Positions 1-10,420 of a stretch of 64,000 nt of DNA are shown one piece after another. Within the stretch, counting starts at the first letter, position 1. The number at the start of each line of letters is the position of its first letter. Origin of the DNA: Ilex aquifolium (Eukaryota > Streptophyta > Magnoliopsida > Aquifoliales > Aquifoliaceae); NCBI GenBank assembly GCA_951799425.1, contig OX637403.1:33024811-33088810 (forward strand), read 5' to 3'. The notes under the pieces were generated by a model, which saw only the letters and a list, made by a program, of their open reading frames with translations, made no database searches and had not been told where the DNA came from. A program made the translations under genes and the position numbers.

Positions 1-1461
1 GGCAAGGGATTAAAACTCCCTAGCTATCATGAGGTTAGAGTAAGTTGTTTGAAGAAAGAAGTGGAAAATGTTAAGTCGAGTTTGGATAAATATAGAATGG
101 AATGGAAGAAAAATGGTTGTACTTTGATGTCGGATGGGTGGACCGATGGGAAACAACGTTCACTCACAAACTTTCTTGTTAATAGCCCTAGTGGAACGGT
201 ATTTCTTAAATTGGTGGATACTTCTGGGGTTATAAAGAATGCTAATAAGTTGTTTGAGTTACTTGACTCAATGGTGGAGGAGATTGGAGAGGAGAATGTT
301 GTTCAAGTGGTGACGGATAGTGCTTCGGCTTATGTAGCCGCCGGTAGGTTGTTGGAGGACAAGAGGAAGAAGTTATTTTGGTCTCCTTGTTCCGCTCATT
401 GCATTGATTTAATGTTGAGTGATATTGGTGATTTGCCAATTTTTCGTGACACCATTTCAAAAGCCAAAGAAGTTACACTTTTCATTTATAGGCATAGTTG
501 GGTGCTTAGTAAATTTAGAGAGTTTTCGAACAACATGGAATTGACACGACCGGCGGTTACAAGATTTGCCACTGCATTTCTCACCCAAAAAAGTTTTGAT
601 GATAGGAGGTCTTGTCTTCGACGCATGTTTTCATCGGAAGATTGGGCTAATGGGCCTTTTGCTTCAAAGATTGATGCTAAAAAAGTGGAAAGCATAATTT
701 TGTATGATAAAAAATTTTGGAAAGCAATCAAGTATTGCTTAAAAGCTGTGATTCCACTTGTTAAGGTGTTGAAGTTAGTTAATGGTGATGCTAAACCGGC
801 CATGGGATATATATATGAAGCAATGGATAGGGCTAAGGAACAAATTGCCCAAAATTTCAAAGGAGAGGAAAAAAGGTATGAAAAAATTTGGAAGATTATT
901 GATGATAGGTGGAACATGCAACTTCATAGGCCACTTCATGCGGCGGGGTACTTTCTTAATCCCAAGTAAGTTCACAAAAACACTTCCTATTTACATTTAC
1001 TCATATATAAATTGTGATCCAAGTTTTAATCCCTAGTAATTTATTTTTAGGTTCCAATATGATCCAAATTTTAATGCCGATAAGGAAGTAAAAGTTGGCT
1101 TGTATAGGACTATTGAGAGAATGTACCCAGATATTGAAACAAGAATCTCTATTGATGAGCAACTAGAGAAGTTCAAGAGGGCTGACGGTTTATTTTCTAT
1201 GAGCATGGCCGTGTTAACAAGAGACAAGAAACAACTCGGTAAGAATTAAAGAACATGGTTTTACTTTTACATTATATATAAAACTAACCTATATAGGTAT
1301 CTTGTTTAAATTTTTTAGTTTAACTCTTTGTTTTTTATAGCTTTGTGGTGGGAAAGTTATGGAGATGATTGCAAAGAACTCCAAAGATTGGCTATAAGGG
1401 TATATTAAGTCTCACGTGTAGCGCCACGGGATGTGAGAGAAATTGGAGTGCTTTTGATCAT
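1..1461 (+). pseudogene. hAT-family transposase relic (DUF659 and C-terminal dimerisation region)
   Basis: The frame is open from base 1, so the 5' end lies outside the window. Exon 1 (1-965) carries the DUF659 block typical of plant hAT transposases (CTLMSDGWTDGKQRSLTNFL, then NSPSGTVFL, VVTDSASAY and PCSAHCIDLML). Canonical GT-AG introns separate exon 2 (1051-1238, FQYDPNFNADKEV) and exon 3 (1341-1461, LWWESYGDD and the hAT dimerisation signature TCSATGCERNWSAF). A 2-base insertion near 1401 (gtatatta where gtatta is expected) shifts the frame just before that signature. The conserved continuation after SAFDH is missing, because a MITE end starts at 1459. It is therefore a broken, non-functional transposase gene. 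DUF659 and the dimerisation block are family knowledge; the splice sites are inferred from reading-frame continuity. Confidence 0.85.
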
Positions 1462-1700
1462 AGTTATCAAATCGTGTATCGGAAGGCGTATCGTAAATTA
1501 AAAATAGTGTATCGTATCGTGTATCGTAAGATACGGTGCAATTTTAAATAAATAATAATAAAATATATATACCTTTGAAAAAAAATCATACACTCATAAA
1601 AACATAACATTTCATTAATATTCCACCAACTATTCAAGTCACAAACATAGTTCACTAATATTATAATGCAAAGTTCACAACCATAGTTCACTAATTCAAA
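1459..1700 (+). mobile_element. Left half of a CATAGTTRT MITE
   Basis: It begins catagttatcaaatcgtgta and continues with repeats of gtatcgtaagatac, then a long block (cataacatttcattaat, attccaccaactattcaa) that matches the complete element at 18894-19431. No matching right terminus (aactatg) is seen before the tandem array at 1962, so this copy is 3' truncated or rearranged. Its first base falls inside the codon after the hAT transposase phenylalanine. The end coordinate is where similarity to the second copy fades and is approximate. Confidence 0.7.
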
Positions 1701-1961
1701 GTTAGGATGCTCAGTTTTTAGCAAGATTCAGAAATTTTTAACAGAATTTCAGAAATTTAAAATTAAAATTAAAATTTATACAAGATTATAACAAAATTAT
1801 TTGGCTTTGTAACAAAATTAACAGAATTTCTTACACTTGCACAGGTTAGCTGGAGTAGGCTGGAGGAGGAAGAAGAAGGCAGATCGATAGCTTGGCTGCT
1901 TCGACGAAGAATAGAGAGCACAGAGGCTTCGACGAAGAACCGATGGCTTGGCAACTTCGAC

Positions 1962-2150
1962 GAAGAACCGAAGGCTGCTGTGTTTTGGTTCGAAGGCTTC
2001 GTCGGTCGTGAGGTCTGAAGAACACACCGAAAGTTGCTGTGTTCTGGTTCGAAGGCTTCGTCGGTCGTGAGGTCTGAAGAACACCGAAATTTTGCTGTGT
2101 TTTGGTTCGAAGGCTTCGTCGGTCGTTAGGTCTGAAGAACACCGAAGGCT
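1962..2150. repeat. Tandem repeat, ~57-bp unit, three copies plus partial
   Basis: Units start with gaagaac at 1962, 2017, 2076 and 2134 (spacing 55, 59 and 58 bp). Each contains gctgtgttytggttcgaagg followed by cttcgtcggtcgtgaggtct. Between 2150 and 2187 the array breaks down into short cttcgtcggtcgtgac repeats that run directly into the copia protease motif at 2188. Because the unit is near 57 bp, long open frames appear on the minus strand. I treat these as a by-product of the periodicity, not as genes. Confidence 0.85.
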
Positions 2151-2187
2151 TCGTCTTCGTCTTCGTCGGTCGTGACTCGTCGGTCGT

Positions 2188-5100
2188 GACTCTGGCGCTT
2201 CTGACCACATGATCGGTCAGTCTGCTACTTCCACATATAGTGTTACTCTTGCTAATGGTACTTGTTCTAAAGTTTCAAGTTTGGGAACTACTCACTTGAG
2301 TCCTGATATGTCCCTATCTTCCGTGTTATTTGTTCCTCAGTTTCCTTTTAGTTTACTTTCCATTAGCAAGATTACCCGTTCTCTCAATTGTTCTGTAACC
2401 TTTTATCTCTCTTATTGTGTCTTTCAGGATCTCAAGACGAAGAGGGAGATTGGTACGCGACATGAAGCTGATGGCCTATATTACTGTAATTTTGATTCAC
2501 CTACTCGGGCTCTACAGATCTTGTTGTCTCCTTTTCAATGGCATTGTCGTCTTGGACATCTCTCTCTCCAGAATCTGAAGCACCAAGTTCCTAGTTTTAG
2601 TTATGTATCGTCTTTGTCTTGTGAAGCTTGTCAACTTAGTAAACATCACCGTGTGTCATTTCAGTCTAGAGTCAATAATCGTGTGTTTAGTTAATTTGAG
2701 TTGGTACATTCTGATGTATGGGGTCCAATAAAGAATATTTCATCTAATAAATATCCTTATTTTGTGTCATTTGTGGATGACTATTCTCGTGTGATCTAGT
2801 TGTTTCTGATGAAAGCTCGGTCTAAATTATTCTCTATATTTGAGACCTTTCGCAAGGAAATAAAAACTCAGTATGGTTGTCGTAAACGTATTTTACGTTC
2901 TGATAATGCTCGAGAATATGAATCTGATCATTTTTCAGCTTATCTTAGTAAAACTGACATTATTTATCAGACTTCATGTACTTACACCTTTCCACAGAAT
3001 GGTGTTGCTGAACGCAAGAACCATTATTTGTTGGAAGTCACCCGTGTCCTGTTATTCCAGATGAATATTCTCCGATATTTTTGGAGTGATGCTGTTCTTA
3101 CTGCTTGTCATCTTATTAATCGTATGCCATCCTCTGTGTTAAATAGGTAAAGTCTATATTCTGTCATTTTTTCTAGTAAGCTCTTATTTTTCCTAACTCC
3201 TAAGGTTTTTGGATGTGTCTGTTATGTTCACAATTTGGGTCATGAGTTTGATAAACTTGACCCTCGAGCTGCCAAATGTGTATTTCTTGGATACTCCCGC
3301 ACACAGAAGGGGTATCGTTGCTATAGTCCATCTCTGTGATGATACTTTACTAGTGTTGATGTCACGTTTGAGGAATCTGTTCCATATTTTTCGGCACCTG
3401 CTCAGCTTTTGGATCTGGACTTTGGGTCGTCTCTTGTACCACCATCTCTTCCCTCATCTTCAGATATTCTGCTGCCTACTGTGTTACCATCTACTTTACC
3501 TCTTCGTGTATACTCTCGTTGTCCTCGCCCATCGACTGAGGTGTCCGTACCGTCTTCCTTGCCGCCTTCTGATCCTGGTACATTAGGTAATTTAGACTCT
3601 TTACCTATTGCTCTTCGAAAAGGTACTCGTTCGTGTGTTACTAATCATCCCATTGCTCATTTTGTTTCATATGATGACTTGTCTCCTGTCTTCTCTTGTT
3701 TTACCTCTCAATTATCTACTATATCTATTCTTAAGCACTTATAGGATGCGTTATTTGATCCGGGTTGGAGGAAAGCTATGGAGGAGGAGATGAATGCCTT
3801 ACATCATAATGAGACTTGGGATCTCGTTCCTTTATCTCCTGGTAAACGAATTGTTGGTTGTCGTTGGGTGTATGTTGTTAAATTTCATTCGGATGGTTCT
3901 GTGGAGCGTCTCAAAGCCCGGCTTGTTGTAAAGGGCTTTACTCAGACCTATGGTGTTGATTATGAGGAGATTTTCTCTCCTGTTGTCAAAATTTTCTCTG
4001 TTCGTATCTTGATTTCTTTGGCTGTTAATCTTGATTGACCCTTGTTTCAATTAGATGTCAAGAATGCCTTTCTACATGGTGACTTGGTTGAAGAGGTATA
4101 CATGGAGTAGCCACCTGAGTTTACTGCTCAGGGGGAGTATGATAAGAGTGTATGTCGGTTAAAGAAATCTTTGTATGGTTTGAAGCAGTCATCGAGGGCA
4201 TGGTTTAGTAAGATTTTAGATGCAGTTTAAGAGTTTGGTCTTCTTCGATGTTAGACAGACCATTATGTGTTTCATAGACAGACGGATGTTGGATATGTTC
4301 TGTTGGTGGTCTATGTAGATGATATTGTGATTACTGAAAATGATTCTGAGGGGATTGCCAAGTTAAAAATCTTCTTGCAAGATTGATTTCATACTAAGAA
4401 TTTGGAAAAATTCAAGTATTTCTTGGGTATTGAGGTGGCTTGATCTAAACAGGGTATTTGTTTATCCCAGAGGAAATATGTACTTGACATGCTAGAGGAA
4501 GCAGGTTTGCTGGGTGGCAGACCGATTGATGTTCCTATGGATCCCAATTAGAAATTATTGATGGATGATGGTGCACTGTTTGAGAATCCGGGTCGGTATC
4601 GCAGATTGGTTGGGAAACGCAATTATCTCACTATTACTCGACCGGATATTTCCTATGCAGTCAGTATAGTAAGTCAGTTCATGGGGTGTCCTAGAGTATT
4701 ACATTGGGAGGCAGTTACTCGTATTCTGCGATATCTCAAATGTGCTCCTGGGCTTGGACTATTATATCGAGCTAATGGACATCTTAGAATGGAAGGTTTC
4801 TCAGATGCTGATTGGGCTGACTCTCCTTCTTATCAGAGATCAACAACTGGTTATTGCACTTTCTTAGGAGGTAACGTTGTCTCATGGAAAAGTAAGAAAC
4901 AATCTGTGGTAGCAAGATTCAGTGCTGAGGCTGAGTATAGGACAATGGCGCATACGACGAGTGAGTTGACTTGGTTACTACACTTTCTCTAGGAAATTGG
5001 ATTTCCAGTTCAACCTCCTTTACAGTTGTTCTGTGACAACCAGACAGCTATCCATATCGCTGTCAATCCAGTGTTTTATGACATAACCAAACATATTGAG

Positions 5101-5268
5101 GTTGATTGTCACTTTATTCGAGATAAGATAGTAGCTGGGGAGATTACGATTCCATTTGTGAAATCTGAAGATCAGCTTGCAGATATGTTTATCAAAGTAT
5201 TGAGTCGTACACGTCTTACAACAATTTGTTCCAAGCTTAGATTATATGATATATATAATCCAACTTGA
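2188..5268 (+). pseudogene. copia pol relic (protease, integrase, RT, RNase H)
   Basis: Protease D-S-G-A-S-D-H lies at 2188-2208 and the GAG-pre-integrase HCRLGHLSLQNL near 2540-2580. The integrase core VDDYSRV starts near 2773, with SDNAREY near 2899 and QNGVAERKN near 2995. The RT begins near 3778 ([16 protein letters not shown]), with the catalytic YVDDIVIT near 4315; RNase H follows (FSDADWADS, SAEAEYRTM, LFCDNQTAIH). In-frame stops occur at 2692, in the integrase (VI*LF), at 4036 (D*PLFQLD) and at many later codons. Several are TGG, CAA or CGA positions converted to TAG, TAA or TGA, as expected from decay of methylated DNA. The frame also shifts between about 3150 and 3780. It is non-coding today. 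Confidence 0.88.
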
Positions 5269-5275
5269 GGGGGAG

Positions 5276-5429
5276 TGTTAAGAGTATTAGAGTATTATGT
5301 GTAAACTGTTTAAAATATTAGGGTATTATGTGTAAATATAAGTGGGTGTATTCATCTTTCTTATTATTGTAAGTTAACTATAAATACAAGTGATGTATGA
5401 GAGGTTGTGTTAATTCTCTCAACTTAACA
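5276..5429 (+). repeat. Short 3' LTR of the copia relic
   Basis: It follows a polypurine tract (gagggggag, 5267-5275). It starts TGTTAAG and ends CTTAACA, a perfect 7-bp terminal inverted repeat, giving a 154-bp LTR. A TATA-like box (actataaata) lies near 5388. No 5' partner exists in the window. Confidence 0.75.
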
Positions 5430-6342
5430 TCAATGTTCTCCTTAGCCTGTCTAGGTAATCTCTTCAATTACTGACATTCCTTAAAAATTTCATCTGCTGT
5501 TGGATTATTTGTAAGGTTATTACCCAAAAATTCTTTATTTTTTAAAAGTTAAACAGTTCTTTTTTCCATTTCTTCTTCCTTTATTTTGGGAGAAGTGGGC
5601 TTTTAAGGGTGAATTTTTTCTGCAATAGGGACTCTAAGTAGCTGTCAATTCAAATTAGACTGAACATGCAGAGACTGACTTTTGGCTCAGTTGTTCTGCA
5701 TCGGAATGGATTGAGATGTGCAAAGGTTAGGGTGGCAATATGTTAGCTTTGAATTGTTTTGGCATTGAAATCCCAAGCAGGCTAGCATGGCCAAAATAGA
5801 CCAGCTTGATGCCTTGTATGCTTGTGTTGGATTGGCGGGTTCAGATTTTGGATTGTTGCGGCATAGGTTTTGCAGGGTGCTAACAATTACAAGTCAACTT
5901 AAGGGAGGTTGTGATGAAAATCTCTGGATTCAGCACTTACTATCTAAGACTTTTGTGTTCAATACCAATGTCCTTGTGGTCCAGCAGAGCCTTTTTGCTG
6001 CCATGGCTAACAACATATACCCACTTTTTGATTCTGGTAGTGTTTCAGTGGATATGCACGTATTATTTAAATTATAGTAGCTGTGAAAATTGATCAGAAA
6101 AACAAAATATACGCTTTATAATGTTATTTGTTAAAAGATAACATGAGCAGGAAAATGTTCTTAGCTGATAAAGTAGCATGCTGTAAAGTTATGGCTAATA
6201 GTCCATTTGATTAAAACTAAACTTCATTAAATTAAACCTGGCAGCAAATTGAATTTACCTCAACTCTGACAGGTGCAACCAGTATGAAGTTGGTTTGGCA
6301 TTAATGTGCCTTATTTGACTTGTAATTGATCTGTTCTTGCAG
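5430..6342. other. No recognised gene; probable intron or flank of NUP98
   Basis: AT-rich sequence without convincing homology. The open stretch near 5787-6077 has no recognisable domain. No GLFG/FG-repeat exon of NUP98 is found here, so the upstream exons of that gene are not in the window. Confidence 0.4.
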
Positions 6343-7007
6343 ATGGTTCAGTTGAAAATGGCCTAGTCAAAGAAGGACTTCATCCTGTTAATCCAAACCC
6401 AAAACCTAATGGACTCCATGATGATCATTCTATCCAGAAAGGGGATTCGTACATTACTCTTACTGGCCACCGTGCTGGTGAGGCGGCAATTGTTTTTGAG
6501 CATGGGGCTGACATTGAGGCACTGATGCCAAAACTCCGCCACTCTGACTATTATACAGAACCTAGAATCCAAGAACTGGCGGCGAAGGAAAGGACCGAAC
6601 AAGGATTTTGCCGCCATGTGCAGGATTTTGTGGTTGGACGGCATGGTTATGGTAGCATCAAGTTCATTGGGGAGACGTATGTAAGGCGACTTGATCTTGA
6701 GTCTCTTATCCAGTTTAACGACCGGGAGGTGATTGTGTATGTGGACGAGAACAAGAAGCCTCCTGTTGGACAAGGTCTTAACAAGCCCGCTGAGGTGATG
6801 CTTCTCAACATAAAATGTTTTGATAAAAAGGCTGGACATCACTATACAGAGGGACCAAGAATTGATAAGTACAAAGAGTTGCTCAAAAGAAAGGCTGAGG
6901 ATCAAGGTGCTGAGTTTGTGTCTTATGACCCCATCAAAGGAGAATGGAAGTTCAAGGTTAACCATTTCAGTGAGTACAGGCTTGACGATGAAGATGGAGA
7001 TGACTGA
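6343..7007 (+). CDS. NUP98: Nuclear pore protein Nup98, autoproteolytic C-terminal domain (last exon only)
   Basis: An open frame of about 221 codons begins at a good splice acceptor (ttcttgcag, ending 6342) and ends in TGA at 7005-7007. It encodes the Nup98 autopeptidase domain: [20 protein letters not shown], then [40 protein letters not shown] and [13 protein letters not shown]. Near the end is [15 protein letters not shown]. The His-Phe-Ser of NHFSEY is the self-cleavage site known for Nup98, which releases the FG-repeat protein from its tail. All these residues are present and no stop interrupts the exon. Missing are the GLFG repeats and the Gle2-binding region, normally encoded upstream; instead transposons fill the preceding 6 kb. 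Either the gene has a very long TE-filled intron or this is a stranded 3' fragment. The shorter frame starting at an internal methionine (6525) is not the real start. Confidence 0.85.
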
Positions 7008-7460
7008 TATGCATGCTGCTCCTTTTAGCTGGACTAAATGCTAGACATATTTTGTTTTTAGTGGATGGTTTTTTCTTGCCTTTGCAGTGTGTAGAAAAGC
7101 ATGCAGTGGGATCAACTGTTCAACAAAGGCGCTCTTTTGGGTTTGAGTTATATTATTTTTTTTTGTTGTATTGCTTTTTTCTCCTTTTCCTTCCCATTTT
7201 TTGTGAGCCTTTTAATTATCTTGGTTTCAACTGTTCTGGGAAGATAAGATGATGTGGTTGGTGTTGGTAGGATGACGTTCATTGTTTGTAATACTAATCT
7301 GCTGTTGTTATATTTTCTGGCTGGCATAGGCAATCCGTGTGTCAACACGCCAAAGTGGCGATTTTGCATCAGACAAATGTATATCTCTCGAAAATGGAGT
7401 GGATTAATATGCGGGAATGTCCTTACAATTTCATGTTTTATGTTTATAAGAGCAGTCTGA
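7008..7460 (+). other. Probable 3' UTR and downstream flank of NUP98
   Basis: T-rich sequence follows the stop codon (for example a long T run near 7150-7165), as in plant 3' UTRs. No coding homology. The polyadenylation point cannot be fixed by eye. Confidence 0.4.
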
Positions 7461-7916
7461 TCCCTTTCAAAAATGCCTCATTGTTACATAACCCATAGAC
7501 TCATTTACACAAACTCATCTCCACCTACGTATTCATACACACTCTCTCTCTCCAGGGGACTAATTCATGAGAACTTGAGTCACAGGCCATTAGATTTAAC
7601 GGTCCCGCGGAATAGTGAATTAAGGAGATTTCTTAACAGACTTGGTGTTGGCTTTGCATATATGGATGGAGGTTTTACCATAGCAGGATATCAATAACTT
7701 GTTTTAAAGCCTAGGTACTATTTTAAAAAAAGTAATGTTATCGAGATCTAAAAAATTAATCTAATTTGGTGACTTATGTTGTGTTTAGCATAACTTCTCA
7801 AAATAAAAGTTGATTTCAAAGATGAGCATGGAGCAATGACTTCTATCAAGGGGCATTTAAAAAATGAGCTTCCAATAAAAGCAACTTACCAAACTCTCAC
7901 CAAACATGATAAGCTT
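7461..7916. other. No recognised feature
   Basis: A 74-codon open stretch at 7473-7697 has no recognisable domain. The rest is AT-rich intergenic sequence. Confidence 0.3.
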
Positions 7917-7926
7917 TTTTAAATGG

Positions 7927-8190
7927 GGTTTAGATACCTTTCATTATCTATTCCTTTCAATTCTCCTTAATACAATACTAGATGAGTGATATGTGTAAGA
8001 TTTTAAATTTCAATGGATGAGACGTTTCCTCATTTATTTTGTTGTTGGTGAAGTGTTAATCATTATTAAGGAATTTTCTTACAAGGAAAAAAATCTTGTC
8101 CATTGAAATTCAGAATTTTACACATGTCACTCATCTAGCACTGTATTGAAGAGAATTGAAGGGAAGGGGTAATGGAGGGGATACAGATCC
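7927..8190. mobile_element. Foldback MITE with 10-bp target duplication
   Basis: Imperfect inverted arms of about 90-100 bp. The left arm holds ttcaattctccttaatacaa and ctagatgagtgatatgtgta. The right arm holds their complements near 8105-8165. Perfect direct repeats TTTTAAATGG flank it (7917-7926 and 8191-8200). Duplications of 9-11 bp are characteristic of Mutator-like elements. No ORF inside. Confidence 0.8.
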
Positions 8191-8200
8191 TTTTAAATGG

Positions 8201-8794
8201 ACTTCTAGGACTCAAAAAAATCTATTTAGAGGTACCATGGAACACACCTTTAATAATGTGTGAAGTGATAAATTGTAATAAAAAATTTCAACTGTTAAGA
8301 TCATAATAATAAATCTAGGACCCAAGATGACTCGCTCTTTACCTATGAAGACCTCTACAGTGCTACAGGAATGGGCGTAAGCATGCGATAAAAAAAGGAG
8401 AGACTGATGTTACTTACGGCACGGGTTCATGATTCTTATCTTTCTGTTTTTTATGTTGAAATTATTAATTCTTTACTTAATGCGGTGCGGGGTTCATTCT
8501 TAACTTTTGGGCTAATTAAAACGCAAACTAAGGACTTCACACTTTTCAAAGTACTGATGTTGTTCGTTTGGGTCGTCATTCATCGTCAAAATCAGGTGGC
8601 CTTCTATTCCTCACTCCCTGAGAAACTAGTAAGAACTACAGTTATAGCCGAAAAACTTTGAAGTAAAATTCGAAAAAAGGTGCAAGTAGTAAAACATCAA
8701 CTTCTCTAGATAGATACATTTTACGTACAGGAGTACTCAAACCGCTACTCCGGACCTCTCTGACTCTGGGTAATAGTTATTAGGATGTATCACT
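8201..8794. other. Intergenic, 3' flank of the RING-H2 gene
   Basis: An 84-codon open stretch at 8407-8661 has no recognisable domain and starts in ordinary AT-rich sequence. I see no other structure. Confidence 0.3.
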
Positions 8795-9358
8795 TTACGA
8801 GTTATGTCTTTGGTGACAACCAGTGATCTCATCGGAGGATGAAGGCGGGAAACAAGTAGCGCGGCAAGTGGGGCAAGAGGAACGGGAAGATAACCATGTC
8901 TGAATGCATTGAACATGGAAGCCGTGGTTACACCTGCCTAACACTCGAATTTCCTCGCCATCGATGAACTCAGAGAGGCAGATGGAGCACTCTGCCTCTG
9001 CTCCTACCAGATTCATCCCTGCAGAAAACACAATTGTGGCCAGGGAGCAGAGGTCTGGCTTGGATTGCTGTTCATCTACTACCCCTTGTTCTTCTGGTCC
9101 ATGATGTACTGTGCGGCGACGATGCAGGAGATAGCGAATGGTAGCATTGAAAGCTAGAGCTGATATGAGAGCACAGAAGAGGATGGTGAGGATCATGACA
9201 GTATTTGTTTTGAATTCCTTGGAGTTGGAGTAAGGCCACCAGGGACATGTGCGGGCGTCGCATTTTGCTGGTTTTGGTGGTGTTGCTCTTGAAAACGAGA
9301 TGGGAGGAGATAGGTGGATGCCCAATTCAACACCCGGTGCTTCTGCCACTGGTCGCAT
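8795..9358 (-). CDS. ATL-type RING-H2 E3 ubiquitin ligase, single exon
   Basis: An intact intronless 187-aa frame begins at ATG 9358. After a short N-terminal region comes one hydrophobic segment (about residues 54-75, [17 protein letters not shown]), then a basic stretch (LLHRRR). A complete RING-H2 finger follows (about residues 122-165): [23 protein letters not shown] and CPTCR, giving the C3H2C3 zinc ligands plus the conserved tryptophan. A single membrane anchor followed by a cytosolic RING-H2 without introns is the layout of the plant ATL family, which ubiquitinates targets in defence and hormone responses. The GLD motif that normally precedes the RING is degenerate ([10 protein letters not shown]). 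No substrate can be inferred. It is the only complete, apparently functional host gene here. Confidence 0.92.
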   Translation of the reverse strand: MRPVAEAPGVELGIHLSPPISFSRATPPKPAKCDARTCPWWPYSNSKEFKTNTVMILTILFCALISALAFNATIRYLLHRRRTVHHGPEEQGVVDEQQSKPDLCSLATIVFSAGMNLVGAEAECSICLSEFIDGEEIRVLGRCNHGFHVQCIQTWLSSRSSCPTCRATCFPPSSSDEITGCHQRHNS

Positions 9359-9484
9359 TAATTGGGTCTTTGATCTCTCTTTCTTATGATTTGATGCAAA
9401 AATTCTTTGAAGAATAGGTAGTGGTTCTGAGCTATCTGATCACTAGTGTTGGCGGCTGGGACGAGCTACTAGATGCTCCATGTT

Positions 9485-9498
9485 TGTGTGTGTGTGTG

Positions 9499-9551
<53 letters not shown>
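9485..9551. repeat. (GT)n-(GA)25 microsatellite upstream of the RING-H2 gene
   Basis: A tg run (9485-9499) is followed by an uninterrupted 50-bp (GA)25 tract at 9502-9551. It begins about 140 bp upstream of the RING-H2 ATG, so it reads as (CT)n on the gene's coding strand. CT/GA tracts are frequent near plant transcription start sites. It may also be a length-variable marker. Confidence 0.9.
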
Positions 9552-9555
<4 letters not shown>

Positions 9556-9851
9556 AAGACTCAGCTGGTGATCCTGAATTTATATCCAAAAAACAGTTTG
9601 AGAGATAAATATGTTCGCCAAGAGGTTTTACATCATGGTCCTAAAGCAGCCATTTTACTGGGCATTTGTTGATTGGAATGCCAAGTTGTAACTTGTTTGA
9701 GTAGATTATATCGGTTAGGGTATGTTTCTCATAGAATCTTAATGTCTTATCCTCGACATTTAATAGAGAAACAACAAAAAGTGTGGACTAACGTAGTAAC
9801 TTATTGCAAGGGGAACAAGAAGTTTGACCCAGGAATAATAAAAAAAAAAAA

Positions 9852-10004
9852 GGGCAATCTTACATGGATCTTATTTAGGAATTTAATGATGTAACTTCAA
9901 TGCAACAATTGGATTAGTTGTGAGTTTCAATGTTACATGAAACCCACAATCAATCAAATGGTTGTACATCATTAGATCCCTAAATAAGGTCCAAATAGCA
10001 TTTC
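9852..10004. mobile_element. MITE family 1, copy A
   Basis: Left end ggcaatcttacatggatctt and right end aaggtccaaatagcatttct are imperfect inverted repeats. The body contains caacaattggattagttgtg and its reverse-complement counterpart near 9940. Same family as copies at 10031, 10684, 12235, 12934 and 23304. Confidence 0.75.
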
Positions 10005-10030
10005 TAAAAAACAAAACGTTTTTTTTCTTT

Positions 10031-10195
10031 GAGCAATGCTATAGAAACCTTATTTATGGACCTAATGATATGACTTCAATATAATTATTGGATTAGTTGT
10101 GTGTTCCAATGTTAGATGAAACCCACAACTAATCCAATAATTGTATATCATTAGGTCCCCAATAAATTTTTTAAATTAAATCTAAATAACAATTC
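10031..10195. mobile_element. MITE family 1, copy B
   Basis: It starts gagcaatgctatagaaacct and contains attggattagttgtgtgttc. The opposite arm reads aacccacaactaatccaata near 10117-10140. Only about 25 bp separate it from copy A. The right end is diverged, and no clear target duplication is seen. Confidence 0.75.
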
Positions 10196-10420
10196 TGAAT
10201 TTAACCCCAGGGATATCTTGTTGTCCTCTCTCAAGGATTCAAGTCTCGGCAGGGAGAGAGACAATTGGGGACGTGGGGGTAGGAAGAGCTGTCAGCTCAT
10301 GTTGCATAGCTCACACCGTTTGACACAAAGGAACAATGAAAATAAAGAGTTCAACCGGAAAATAGATAATGACTCTTCTCGAAGTGTATTAGGATATTTT
10401 GTTTGGACTCTAAAATGATT

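Larger units (their letters stand above)
2188..5429 (+). mobile_element. 5'-truncated Ty1/copia retrotransposon with short 3' LTR
   Basis: Order of parts is protease, GAG-pre-integrase, integrase, reverse transcriptase, RNase H, polypurine tract and 3' LTR, which is the Ty1/copia order. There is no gag, primer-binding site or 5' LTR. Homology starts abruptly at the protease DSGASDH motif (2188), immediately after the tandem array. The very short LTR and the protein style suggest an Ale/Ivana-like lineage, but that is inference. The 5-bp target duplication cannot be tested without a left end. Confidence 0.85.

Noticed and set aside
1818-2210. Two long minus-strand open frames across the 57-bp array
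   Set aside because: They follow from a repeat unit near a multiple of three. The translations are serine/arginine repeats with no domain, and the array length varies between units.
8407-8661. 84-codon open frame upstream of the RING-H2 stop
   Set aside because: No domain or codon signal. Length is within chance expectation for AT-rich DNA.
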